From: Actinomycetes bacterium
GTDB lineage: Bacteria; Actinomycetota; Actinomycetes; Propionibacteriales; Propionibacteriaceae
Length of the DNA stretch: 64,000 nucleotides
Reading direction: 5' to 3'
Assembly (NCBI GenBank): GCA_023458095.1
Contig: JAEXAS010000034.1
Coordinates: 1 to 64,000, forward strand
In this document: positions 43,131 to 51,547 of the stretch, piece after piece
How the letters are laid out: each line of letters opens with the position of its first letter
How positions within the stretch are numbered: the first letter of the stretch is position 1
Position numbers and translations under genes: made by a program
Notes under the pieces: model-generated
What the model was told of the DNA's origin: nothing
The model's input: only the letters and a program-made list of their open reading frames with translations
Database searches by the model: none

Positions 43131-43784
43131 TTAGCCGGAGTCGCCACCTCGACGTAGTTCTCGTTGGACACGCCGCATTTTGCGTCGAAGGGCCGAGGCC
43201 TTGGGATTGCGTACCTCGACTCCGCCGAAGCCCAGGCTGCCGGTCAGTGTGAGGTGGACCGATCCCGGCTGGGGCGGCCCGACCTTGATCGTGCAGCCGC
43301 CGAAGGCCGCATTGGTGAGATTGCTGACCTCTGTGCCATCAGGGACGATGAGCTCGATCCCGCCAAAGACGCAGCGTACGTCCATGGCGATCTCGGTGCT
43401 TTCGAAGGCGGCCTCGGTCAGATCCAGTTCGATGCCGCCGAAGACTGCGGACACCGAAAGGTGAGCCGGCACCTTCCAGTAGCCGCGGCGCTCTACGGCG
43501 CCGAAAATGGCGGCGATGTCGGGCTGGGCCGGGCCGGGCGTCGCTGTGGGGGTGGGGGTGGTGCGCGGTGTCGTGGCGACCAGGTCCCGGGTGAGCGGGA
43601 CCAGATCGTCGAAGACGACGGCGGCTTGGGCTGCGTCGATGCGGCGGTCCCGCTCCGCAGAGTTCAAGATGCCTTCAGCGTGTGCGCTGGTGAGCAAGGT
43701 AATGACATGTTGGCGATCGCTGTCTTGGACGGTGCGATCACCGCCGACGGCTGGTCCGACATCGGTGGGTTCCAGATCACTCAT
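43131..43784 (-). CDS. DUF1707 and LiaF-like cell-wall-active protein
   Basis: 217 residues. DUF1707 SHOCT-like helix pair at the N-terminus (SDRQHVITLLTSAHAEGIL, AERDRRIDAA), a Thr/Pro linker, then the beta-repeat of the LiaF/DUF2154 C-terminal family (SVSAVFGGIELDLTEA, VFGGIELIVPDGTEV, AAFGGCTIKVG). The tail is basic (RRKMRRVQRELRRGG). LiaF-type proteins respond to cell-wall stress in Firmicutes. The ATG has TACATT 6 bases upstream and looks leaderless. The two PH-domain genes follow as an envelope-stress unit. Confidence 0.82.
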   Translation of the reverse strand: MSDLEPTDVGPAVGGDRTVQDSDRQHVITLLTSAHAEGILNSAERDRRIDAAQAAVVFDDLVPLTRDLVATTPRTTPTPTATPGPAQPDIAAIFGAVERRGYWKVPAHLSVSAVFGGIELDLTEAAFESTEIAMDVRCVFGGIELIVPDGTEVSNLTNAAFGGCTIKVGPPQPGSVHLTLTGSLGFGGVEVRNPKASALRRKMRRVQRELRRGGDSG

Positions 43785-43790
43785 GGCTTG

Positions 43791-43796
43791 AATGTA
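43791..43796 (-). promoter_or_regulatory. -10 element TACATT, leaderless start of the DUF1707 gene
   Basis: On the minus strand TACATT ends 6 bases before the ATG at 43784; no ribosome site is seen. Confidence 0.42.
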
Positions 43797-43872
43797 TTGC
43801 TCACACCCGCCTGCGCGGGCGGAATCTGCAGTGATCCCGGGCCGAGCCGGGGAAGTCCCTGAGCGGTGCGAA

Positions 43873-44568
43873 TCAGGCCGCGATCAGCCCATGCTCACGG
43901 GCGATCGATACCGCCACCAGACGATCATGGACGCCGAGCTTGGTGTAGACGTTGCTCAGGTGCTTGTGCACTGTCCGCGGCGAGAGGCCAAGGCGGGTGG
44001 CGATGGTTCGAGCCAGCAACCCGTCGGCCAGGAGCTGAAGGACTTCGACTTCGCGCGGGGTGAGGTTCAAAGCGGCGGCGGCTTCTGCGGCGCTGGACGC
44101 CTGCCGGGAACGCTGGCAGGCGTCGGCAGCCTGAGGCATCAGGAACGACAGGGGAGCGGCTGCCTCGGACAGCAGAGCCTTGGCGTCGGCGGTGAATCCA
44201 CCCCGGCGGCTCAACACCAGCAGGCGCCCTCGGGCCCGGGTGGCCGGCTGTTCGTCGAACTCAGGTCCGATCAGAATGACCTCGCCGAGGATCGGATGCT
44301 GTCCGCCACGCAGGATGCTCTCCGGCCGTCCGCGGCCGCCTCGTCCAGCAACTTCGGCCAAGGCTGAGGAGATACGGTCATTCGGCCAGGCGGCGTGCGC
44401 CATGGTTTTGCCGGCGGCATCCAAGCCGATGAGAGCCGCACCATCGGCGCGGCAGTACTTGCCCAGAGCCTGACAGATCAACTGTTCGGCATCATCGCCG
44501 CTGTTGATCACCGACAAGGCTTGGTTCATGAGGTCCAGGATCGCGATGGCCCGCTCTTCTCTGGTCAA
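43873..44568 (-). CDS. LuxR family regulator with GAF-like input domain
   Basis: 231 residues from a TTG start with GAGGAGGG upstream. The first 150 residues look like a GAF-type sensor. The C-terminus is a LuxR helix-turn-helix: LTPREVEVLQLLADGLLARTIATRLGLSPRTVHKHLSNVYTKLGV. It lacks a receiver Asp. The neighbour upstream of its promoter is the DUF1707 unit on the same strand, which it may regulate. Confidence 0.82.
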   Translation of the reverse strand: MTREERAIAILDLMNQALSVINSGDDAEQLICQALGKYCRADGAALIGLDAAGKTMAHAAWPNDRISSALAEVAGRGGRGRPESILRGGQHPILGEVILIGPEFDEQPATRARGRLLVLSRRGGFTADAKALLSEAAAPLSFLMPQAADACQRSRQASSAAEAAAALNLTPREVEVLQLLADGLLARTIATRLGLSPRTVHKHLSNVYTKLGVHDRLVAVSIAREHGLIAA

Positions 44569-44759
44569 GGCATCCCTCCTCTTCTGGTTGTCGCCTGCTG
44601 TCCAGTGTGCACTGTCAAGTCAGCAGTTTGGCAGACCTAACCATCGGCGCACATGATTTAGTCCACATTCCTCGAACCTTGGTCAGGCGGGGGCGCGGTG
44701 CAGCGGTGTGCGAGTCCCGTGGCGGGCCAGCTACACTGCTGCTGCGCTCACGCGCCGCT

Positions 44760-44830
44760 GCGGATGTAGTTCAATGGCAGAACATCAGCTTCCCAAGCTG
44801 ACAGTGCGGGTTCGATTCCCGTCATCCGCT
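44760..44830 (+). tRNA. tRNA-Gly (anticodon CCC)
   Basis: Cloverleaf with acceptor arms GCGGATG (44760) and CATCCGC (44823-44829), T-arm GGGTTCGATTCCC and anticodon stem TCAGC/GCTGA enclosing TTCCCAA, so the anticodon is CCC. The CCA end is encoded (44831-44833). It reads GGG codons, frequent in this GC-rich genome. A terminator follows at once. Confidence 0.95.
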
Positions 44831-44836
44831 CCAAGG

Positions 44837-44862
44837 GGCCCCACAGTTTGTGGGGCCTTTTT
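44837..44862 (+). terminator. Terminator of the tRNA-Gly gene
   Basis: GGCCCCACA and TGTGGGGCC form a 9-base-pair stem with a 3-base loop followed by TTTTT. It is a classic intrinsic terminator. Confidence 0.9.
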
Positions 44863-45111
44863 CGACCGGTTTTGAGGCCCTCTTGGGAGGTCTTCGAACG
44901 TGTAGGCTGGCCTTCGCGGTGGTGGCACTGGTTTCCCGAAGCGGACAAGGTTGCGGGTTCGGTACCTGCCCCCGCTTTCGCCGGGTTCGACCACTTCGGC
45001 GAGTCGAGTTTTCTTCGGAAGTTCGCGGTACCAGTCATGCTTCAGTTCGCACAATCCCACCCCGTAGCGAAGGCGTGATCGAGGTGCGCGCGGAAACGGG
45101 GGTGGGGGCCC

Positions 45112-46521
45112 GTGACTGACGGCAAGGCTCAGGCCGTATCCGGTCAGGCCGCTCGACTCATTGAGCAGGCGCAGGCGCTCGCCGACCGCTTGATCGCCGA
45201 TGCCGAGAAGCAGGCACGCGCCGCCAAGGCAGAGGCCGCCCGCGCTGAAGAACTGGCCCGGGTGAACCAGGAGCGCTCCGACGCGGCAGAGCGTGCTGCG
45301 ACCCTGGCCAGCGGCAAGACCAAAGCGATGTTGGAACGTGCCCAGGCCGATTCGGAGCTGTTGGTCAACGATGCGACCGATCAGGCCACCATGATCGTGG
45401 CGACCGCCAACGAGAATGCGGCCGAGCTGTTGGATCGGACTCAGGCCGAGGCGACCGAGTTGATGGAGCGGGCCCGTTCAGAGGCGCAGCGACTCACCGC
45501 TGCAGCCGCTGAGGCCGCCCGTCAGATCGCCAGCGAACAGCAGGCGCACTCCGACCAACTCAGCGCCGACCTGAATCGCCAGCAGCTCGAGGTGACCTCG
45601 CTCACCACCCGGCAACGCGAACAAGCCGAGGCCGACGCAGTCGCGGTTAGGGTGATGGCTGCAGCCATGCTCGTGGAGGAGCGGCGCGCCTTCGAACGAG
45701 AGTGCGCGGTGGTGCGCGGGATCATCGCCCAGGAGTTGCAGGCCGCGCGGCGACAGATTCACCAGGAAAATGCGGACGCCGAAGCTGAGCGCGCTGAGTT
45801 TGCCGCACAGGCCAGGGCCTCAGCCGAGGAGCAATATGTCGCCGCTGCGGCCCACCTGGCCTGGACCAAACAGGCCATGGCTGAGCTGCAGGCCAGCGTG
45901 GAGGCTGAACTGTCGACGCAGCGCGCTAATCATGCAGCCGAGTTGGAGGCGATCCGTGACCGGGCCGACCACGCTGCCGCAGAGCAGCTTCAGCGGGCCG
46001 AGCAGCGGGCCGGCGAACTCGTTACTGAGGCAGGGGTCGCCGCGGCTGGCATGAAGGCCGAGGCGGAGCAACTGCTGGCTGAGTCGCGGCGTCAGTCCAG
46101 CGAAGTGCTGCGGCAGGCCAAGCAGGACGCAGCCGCGCTACGCGATGCGGCTGAGCGGGACGCCACCGAGGATCTTGAGACGGCGAAGTTGCGGTTGGCC
46201 GAGGCCGAAAAACAGGCCCGACAGATTCGTGAACGTGCCACCGAGACCCTGGACACCTTGCAGAAGAATGCGCACAACAAGGCGAAGCAGATCCGTGCTG
46301 AGGCCAATGAGGTCCTTCGGCAGGCACGAGCCGATGCCGACCAGGTACGCAGCACTGCCGCCGAGGCGGTGAAGCGCGCTCAGGCCGAGACCGAGGCGCT
46401 GGCGCGTCGACGCGATGACATCACCGAGCAACTGAGCCGGCTGTCGGGAGTGATCGATGCACTCTCCACGCCCGGCTCTCCACGAATTGACCTGCAACAC
46501 AAATCGAGAGGAAGCAAGTGA
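45112..46521 (+). CDS. Long coiled-coil protein
   Basis: 469 residues, nearly all alpha helix with Ala, Glu, Gln, Arg heptads; no hydrophobic segment. The repeats AQADSELLVNDATDQATMIV, AETEALARRR and the like resemble Scy/FilP-type filament proteins of actinobacteria, which organise polar growth with DivIVA. The GTG at 45112 follows GGGGG. It overlaps the next coiled-coil gene by 4 bases, so both are co-expressed. Exact function is unproven. Confidence 0.75.
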   Translation: MTDGKAQAVSGQAARLIEQAQALADRLIADAEKQARAAKAEAARAEELARVNQERSDAAERAATLASGKTKAMLERAQADSELLVNDATDQATMIVATANENAAELLDRTQAEATELMERARSEAQRLTAAAAEAARQIASEQQAHSDQLSADLNRQQLEVTSLTTRQREQAEADAVAVRVMAAAMLVEERRAFERECAVVRGIIAQELQAARRQIHQENADAEAERAEFAAQARASAEEQYVAAAAHLAWTKQAMAELQASVEAELSTQRANHAAELEAIRDRADHAAAEQLQRAEQRAGELVTEAGVAAAGMKAEAEQLLAESRRQSSEVLRQAKQDAAALRDAAERDATEDLETAKLRLAEAEKQARQIRERATETLDTLQKNAHNKAKQIRAEANEVLRQARADADQVRSTAAEAVKRAQAETEALARRRDDITEQLSRLSGVIDALSTPGSPRIDLQHKSRGSK

Positions 46522-47585
46522 CCCAATCTAGCCACGAATTCCGCACTGTCATGCGGGGTTATGAGCCGACCGAGGTGGACCGGGCCCTGGTTCAGCTGCA
46601 GAGTCAGGCCGACGCGCAGCGCAAAAGCGTCGACCAGGCTGCGGCCGAGATCAAGAAGCTGCGTTCCGACCTGGACGCCGCTGTCAAGCAGGGGCAGCTG
46701 GATCGGCTGCGGGTCCAGGAGCTGGAAGCCGAGCTCGAAAAGGAGTCGCTGCCGAGCACGGCGACGGTGACCGAGCGGGCCGCCAAGATCCTGCGGCTGG
46801 CTGAGGATGAGGCTGTCGACGTGCGTGCCCAGGCCAAGGCTGCCGGTGAGGCCACTCGGGCCGAAGCCGATGAGTACGCCATCCAGGTTCGCCAGACCGC
46901 CGAGACCGAAGCGGCCGAAATCAAGGACAAGGCCGAGGCGGCTGCCGCAGCCACCATCGAGGCAGCCTCCCGCAAGGCCGACGAGTTGCTCGACCAGGCG
47001 AATCGGGAGGCGACGACGCGGCGTGAAGAGGCCGAGGCGATTTTCGAGCGCCAGCGGGCTCGAGCCGCGTCCGCCGCTGCGGAGTTTGAGAAGACCCTGG
47101 CGACCCGTCGGGACCAGGCTGCCGGCGAGTTCTCCCATCAGATGGATGCCTACGAGCAGGCCTTGGAGGCGACCGAACAGCGGCGCGTGGCGATTCAGGC
47201 GGAGGCCGATCGACTGCTGGCTGAGGCCAAGGAAGAGGCTGACACCGTCAAGCGTGCTGCCCGTGAGGAGGCTGCCCAGCGACTGGACGATGCTCGCCTT
47301 GCAGCCGAGCGCGTTCGCAAGGAATCCGATCGCGAGCTGTTGGCCGCCACCGCGCGTCGAGAGGCGGTCACGGCCCAGTTGACCAATGTGCGTCAGATGC
47401 TGGCTGCGCTGGGCGCCGGGCCGTTGTTGGATGCGTTGGGTGAGGAAAGCTCGACACCGGCCATCGCTGACAGCGTGCCCTTCGAGGAGGACGACACCGT
47501 CGCAGCAGACGACGAGGCCGACGATCTGGAGGTGGCTGAGGCCGACGAGGCTGACGACGCCGAGGAAGCGGACGCCAGCAAGTAA
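46518..47585 (+). CDS. DivIVA-domain coiled-coil protein
   Basis: 355 residues. The N-terminus EFRTVMRGYEPTEVDRALVQLQ matches the DivIVA family start (membrane-curvature binding domain). The rest is coiled coil with an acidic Asp/Glu C-terminus (EADDLEVAEADEADDAEEAD). The GTG start overlaps the previous stop after an AGGAAG site. It likely works with the preceding protein at the pole or septum. The convergent membrane protein ends 22 bases later. Confidence 0.82.
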   Translation: MTQSSHEFRTVMRGYEPTEVDRALVQLQSQADAQRKSVDQAAAEIKKLRSDLDAAVKQGQLDRLRVQELEAELEKESLPSTATVTERAAKILRLAEDEAVDVRAQAKAAGEATRAEADEYAIQVRQTAETEAAEIKDKAEAAAAATIEAASRKADELLDQANREATTRREEAEAIFERQRARAASAAAEFEKTLATRRDQAAGEFSHQMDAYEQALEATEQRRVAIQAEADRLLAEAKEEADTVKRAAREEAAQRLDDARLAAERVRKESDRELLAATARREAVTAQLTNVRQMLAALGAGPLLDALGEESSTPAIADSVPFEEDDTVAADDEADDLEVAEADEADDAEEADASK

Positions 47586-47607
47586 GGAAGGCCGCAGAGC
47601 GGTCGGC

Positions 47608-48408
47608 TCAGCCGGTGCGACGATGAGCTTTGTCGTCCCACCGGATGTAGCCGGCCGCTTCTGCTTTCCCGGGAGTGTCGAACCACTCGTCGGCCTTGGT
47701 GCGGCCGTACCAAGGGCTCTCTACTGTGTGGTAGAGCCCTGAGCTTCGATTCCCTTTGACAGCCCCCGAGGTGACGGTGGTGCTGGAACGAGCGCCCATG
47801 GTGAGTAACGCATGGATCCGCGAGCGTTGATCCTGTGGCGGTGGCGGCAGCGGTTCGTCGCTGTGCCAGGGCCGGGGGCTGCGGTTAATCACCTGGCTTG
47901 GCGGGGGATTGTCGAGAAAGGCCTGCTCCCACCACGGAACATCGATGTCTGGTGACGGGCTGGCGGCGGGGTGGAGCACTACGGGGCGAGGGGAAGAACT
48001 CTGGGTTGGAGCGATGTCGGTCTCCGATACCTCCGAGGTGTCGGCCACATCAGCGTCCGCGGTGACGGGAACGACGGCGATCTCAGCGGTGGGATCAGGG
48101 GGAGCTGGCTCCAGCGCGACAATATCGACGGCTGCGGGGGTTGATTCCGCGGGGGCCTTCGCGTCGGGAGGTTCCTCGACCGCTGCAGCGGACTCAGCCT
48201 GGGGAAGATAGGCCAAATACGGCACGGGTCTGGCATCTGTTACGTCTGTGGGGGCAGCGCTCGGGACCGGTCGGTCGGTCTGCGGGCCTAAGACCAACTC
48301 CGGCTTTTCGGCGCGTTGGTGTCGTCGTCGAGAGCTCAGCGCGACCAGCAAGATCACGCATGCTCCCAGCAGGAACACCAGAAAAGCCAACCACCAATCG
48401 AGGGGCAT
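47608..48408 (-). CDS. Membrane-anchored acidic protein with a sunset-type C-terminal motif
   Basis: 266 residues from the ATG at 48408 (GAGGAGG upstream). A single membrane anchor (DWWLAFLVFLLGACVILLVAL), a 160-residue disordered acidic/Pro-rich region, then the C-terminal GLYHTVESPWYGRTKADEWFDTPGKAEAAGY motif, which resembles the sunset domain of actinobacterial ArfC-like channel accessory proteins. The motif assignment is from memory. It sits in front of galK, in the opposite direction. Confidence 0.68.
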   Translation of the reverse strand: MPLDWWLAFLVFLLGACVILLVALSSRRRHQRAEKPELVLGPQTDRPVPSAAPTDVTDARPVPYLAYLPQAESAAAVEEPPDAKAPAESTPAAVDIVALEPAPPDPTAEIAVVPVTADADVADTSEVSETDIAPTQSSSPRPVVLHPAASPSPDIDVPWWEQAFLDNPPPSQVINRSPRPWHSDEPLPPPPQDQRSRIHALLTMGARSSTTVTSGAVKGNRSSGLYHTVESPWYGRTKADEWFDTPGKAEAAGYIRWDDKAHRRTG

Positions 48409-48603
48409 TCCCACCTCCTCCCGGTGTTTTCCCCTCACCATGGACAGTGCCCCATCTGGCGCAGTCAGGAGGAAGGGACGAGTACGTGTCGGGGCCCCTC
48501 TTGCGTCTGCGTCGAAGCACGTAGGGAGACTCTAACGGTCACCAGCCCCGGAATGCCTAACCACAGAAGCGTTTCCCAATCGGTGAGCGGAAAGAGGCCC
48601 GGT

Positions 48604-48609
48604 TAGGAT
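48604..48609 (+). promoter_or_regulatory. -10 element TAGGAT, leaderless start of galK
   Basis: TAGGAT ends 6 bases before the galK GTG. There is no ribosome site. Confidence 0.5.
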
Positions 48610-48615
48610 CACGGT

Positions 48616-49758
48616 GTGGGACGTCGAAACCCAGATTTCTTTGAAAGCTGCTTTCAATACCCGCCGCAGGTGGTGGCTCACGGCCCGGGCCGAGTGAATC
48701 TGATCGGCGAGCACACCGACTACAACCAGGGGTGGGCCCTCCCTTTTGCCATCGAACAGTCGGTGATCGCGGCCCTGTCGCCGCGCGACGACCGGCGGGT
48801 CCGGGTGGCCTCGGCGGAGGTTGCGGGGGTCATAGAGACCGACCTTGATCGGCTGCACTCGGCCGAGGGCTGGGCGGCCTATCCCCTGGGTGCAGCGTGG
48901 GCATTGCTTCAGGAGGTCGGTGCGGACTCGGCGCGCGGGTTCGATCTGGCCATCACCAGTGAGGTGCCGATGGGGGCGGGGCTGTCATCCTCGGCCGCGC
49001 TCGAGACAGCGGTGCTGGTCGGGCTGTGTCGGCTGTGGGGCCTCGAGGTGGATCGCCGCACCCTCGCCCGGCTGGGGCAGCGCGCCGAGAATGAGGTGGT
49101 CGGTGCCCCCACCGGGGTCATGGACCAAATGGCCTCCCTGTTGGGGACGGCCAATGCTGCGGTGCTGCTGGATTGCCGCGACCTCAGCACCGAGCTGGTT
49201 GACCTGAGTCTGGAGGCCGCAGGGCTGCAGATCGTGGTCATCGACACGCGCATGCACCACTCGCATGCCGGGCGCGGCTATCGGACCCGCCGCGAGGAAT
49301 GCGTGCAAGCGACCCGCCTGCTGGGCCTTGATTCGCTGCGGGACCTCGACATCGCTGACATCGAAGCCGCTACCCGCGGAATGGATGAACGCTTGGCTCG
49401 GCGGGTGCGTCATGTGGTCACGGAGAATCAGCGCGTCCTGGACACGGTCTCGACGCTGCGCAGCGAAGGCCCTGCTGCCATCGGGAACCTCCTGAACGCC
49501 TCCCATGATTCGCTACGCAACGACTTTGAAGTGTCCTGCCCCGAGGTCGACTTGGCCGTCGAACTCGCCAGAACCATGGGTGCATTGGGTGCCCGGATGA
49601 CCGGTGGCGGCTTCGGCGGGGCAGCGATTGCGTTGCTTCGGCCCGACATTTTGCCGGGGCTCACCGAAGAGATCGAGGACGTGTACGCGCGCTGCTTCTA
49701 CGACATTCCCCAGCTCTTTGTGGCCGCCCCCGCCCCCGGTGCCGGCCTGCTGTCCTGA
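48616..49758 (+). CDS. galK: Galactokinase
   Basis: 380 residues, GHMP kinase. The galactokinase signature GRVNLIGEHTDYN (about residues 26-38), the ATP-binding PMGAGLSSSAALE and the C-terminal MTGGGFGGAAIALL are intact. It makes galactose-1-phosphate, the first step after mutarotation in the Leloir pathway. The GTG start is 6 bases after TAGGAT. The 3' end is 5 bases from the convergent ATPase. Confidence 0.95.
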   Translation: MGRRNPDFFESCFQYPPQVVAHGPGRVNLIGEHTDYNQGWALPFAIEQSVIAALSPRDDRRVRVASAEVAGVIETDLDRLHSAEGWAAYPLGAAWALLQEVGADSARGFDLAITSEVPMGAGLSSSAALETAVLVGLCRLWGLEVDRRTLARLGQRAENEVVGAPTGVMDQMASLLGTANAAVLLDCRDLSTELVDLSLEAAGLQIVVIDTRMHHSHAGRGYRTRREECVQATRLLGLDSLRDLDIADIEAATRGMDERLARRVRHVVTENQRVLDTVSTLRSEGPAAIGNLLNASHDSLRNDFEVSCPEVDLAVELARTMGALGARMTGGGFGGAAIALLRPDILPGLTEEIEDVYARCFYDIPQLFVAAPAPGAGLLS

Positions 49759-49763
49759 AGCAG

Positions 49764-51356
49764 TCAGCGGCGGGCGGTGCCCCAGAAGGTGCGAACGACT
49801 TGGCCACCGACGCGCATCACCTGGTTCCAGAAGGTGGGTGAACTCAACACCTTCTCCACCCCGGACTTGGCCCGTGATCGCGATCCGCTGGCACCAGAGC
49901 TGCGCGGAGCGGGTTTATCGGCGGCGGCAGCTTCAGCCTTGGCCTGCGCGGCGGCCTCGGCTTCGGCCTGAGCCTTGGCGGCACCCTCCTCAAGGCGACG
50001 GGTGAGCATCTCGTAGGCCGAATCCCGGTTCACCGACGGACCGTACTTGGCCTGCATCTCCGACGTGGCCACCCCGTCGGCCAGCCACTGCGGGTCGAGC
50101 GGCTTCATCGAACCCAGCGGTGCCAGCATGCGCGTCCAAGCGACGGGAGTGGGGGCACCGTTGGGGTTCAGCACCGTCACGATGGCCTCCCCGATCCCCA
50201 ACGACTGCAGCGTCTGAGCCAGGTCGTAGGCGCTGTTGGGATAGGTCTCGACGGCGGCCTTGAGCGCCTTGGCGTCCTTGGGAGTGTGTGCTCGCAATTG
50301 ATGCTGTACCCGGGAGCCGAGTTGAGCCAAGACATCATCGGGCACATCGGAGGGCACTTGGGTGACGAAAAAGATGCCCACTCCTTTGCTGCGGATCAGG
50401 CGGACGGTCTGGGCGATGGCATCCAGGAACGCCTTGGACGCGTCGTCGAAGAGTAGGTGGGCCTCATCGAAGAAGAAGACCAGCTTGGGAACGTCCACAT
50501 CGCCGATCTCCGGCAAGTCATGGAACAGGTCGGCCAGCAGCCACATGATGAAGGTGGAGAAGATCGCTGGACGGTCTTGGAGGTTCGGCAGTTCCAACAG
50601 GGAAATCACGCCATGGCCGTCAGCAGTGGTACGAATCAGATCTGTGGAGTTGAACTCCGTTTCGCCGAAGAATTCCTCCCCGCCCTGGGTCTCCAAGGTG
50701 ACCAGGCTGCGCAGGATCACGCCGACCGTGGCGGAGCTGAGACCGCCGAGCTCCTTCAGGTCGGGCTTGCCTTCCTCAGAGGTTAGATACTGCATGACCT
50801 GCTTCAGGTCGGCCAGATCCAACAAGGGCAGGCCTCGAGTGTCGGCGTAGTGGAACACCAGACCCAGGCTGGATTCCTGGGTCTGATTCAGCCCGAGCAC
50901 CTTGCTCAGCAGAATCGGTCCGAAGCTCGACACGGTGGCTCGCAGCGGCACCCCGCTGCCTTGACCACCGAGGGCGTAGAACTCCACCGGGCAGCCTTCG
51001 GGCTGCCAATCCTGACCGATCTTCTGGGTACGCGCGGTCAGCTTCTCGCTGGGCTCACCCGGGACGGCGATTCCGGACAGGTCGCCTTTGATGTCGGCGG
51101 CGAAGACCGATACCCCGGCTCGGGAGATCTGTTCAGCCATCAACTGCAAGGTGCGGGTCTTCCCGGTGCCGGTGGCCCCGGCCACCAGGCCATGCCGGTT
51201 CAGCATCGACAAAGACAGCCGGATTCTGGTTGACGCCACCGGCTCGCCCTCAGCCATGAGAACGCCCAGATCAATGGCGGGGGAATCGAAGGTGTAACCG
51301 GCGGTGATCTCGGCGATCTGTTCAGGTGTCGAAGCCATGAGGAAAGACTGGCACAT
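49764..51356 (-). CDS. DUF853-family ATPase (HerA-like, YjgR type)
   Basis: 530 residues. Walker A GATGTGKTRTLQL (about residues 61-73), and a FFDEAHLLFDDASKAF Walker B. The helicase-HerA type core is preceded by a YTFDSPAIDLGVLMAEGEP lead. From about 440 on a low-complexity Ala/Glu/Lys region leads to a conserved C-terminal segment (FWNQVMRVGGQVVRTFWG). Members are widespread and of unknown function; a DNA-processing or motor role is inferred. The ATG at 51356 follows GGGAGAG. Confidence 0.88.
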   Translation of the reverse strand: MCQSFLMASTPEQIAEITAGYTFDSPAIDLGVLMAEGEPVASTRIRLSLSMLNRHGLVAGATGTGKTRTLQLMAEQISRAGVSVFAADIKGDLSGIAVPGEPSEKLTARTQKIGQDWQPEGCPVEFYALGGQGSGVPLRATVSSFGPILLSKVLGLNQTQESSLGLVFHYADTRGLPLLDLADLKQVMQYLTSEEGKPDLKELGGLSSATVGVILRSLVTLETQGGEEFFGETEFNSTDLIRTTADGHGVISLLELPNLQDRPAIFSTFIMWLLADLFHDLPEIGDVDVPKLVFFFDEAHLLFDDASKAFLDAIAQTVRLIRSKGVGIFFVTQVPSDVPDDVLAQLGSRVQHQLRAHTPKDAKALKAAVETYPNSAYDLAQTLQSLGIGEAIVTVLNPNGAPTPVAWTRMLAPLGSMKPLDPQWLADGVATSEMQAKYGPSVNRDSAYEMLTRRLEEGAAKAQAEAEAAAQAKAEAAAADKPAPRSSGASGSRSRAKSGVEKVLSSPTFWNQVMRVGGQVVRTFWGTARR

Positions 51357-51406
51357 CTGGTCTCTCCCGCCGAGTGTTGGCGCCGCGCGTGGTACCCTCC
51401 GTCCTC

Positions 51407-51495
51407 AGACAGGGGAGCGCCACCGGGCGCTGAGAGTGCGGGAATCCGCAGACCCTCGAACCTGATCCGGTTAACACCGGCGTAGGGAGTCGGGA
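51407..51495 (+). promoter_or_regulatory. TPP riboswitch (THI box)
   Basis: The core GCTGAGA (51430), ACCCTCGAACCTGATCCGG (51442-51460) and GTTAACACCGGCGTAGGGA match the conserved TPP aptamer. CTCCTC at 51499-51504, just after it, is complementary to GAGGAG in the ribosome site of thiB (51536-51541). A CTCAGG/CCTGAG hairpin lies at 51502-51519. The likely mechanism is sequestering of the ribosome site when thiamine pyrophosphate binds. Confidence 0.92.
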
Positions 51496-51547
51496 AATCT
51501 CCTCAGGACCATTCCTGAGCCCTCCGAGCGTTTTGGAGGAGTCGTTG

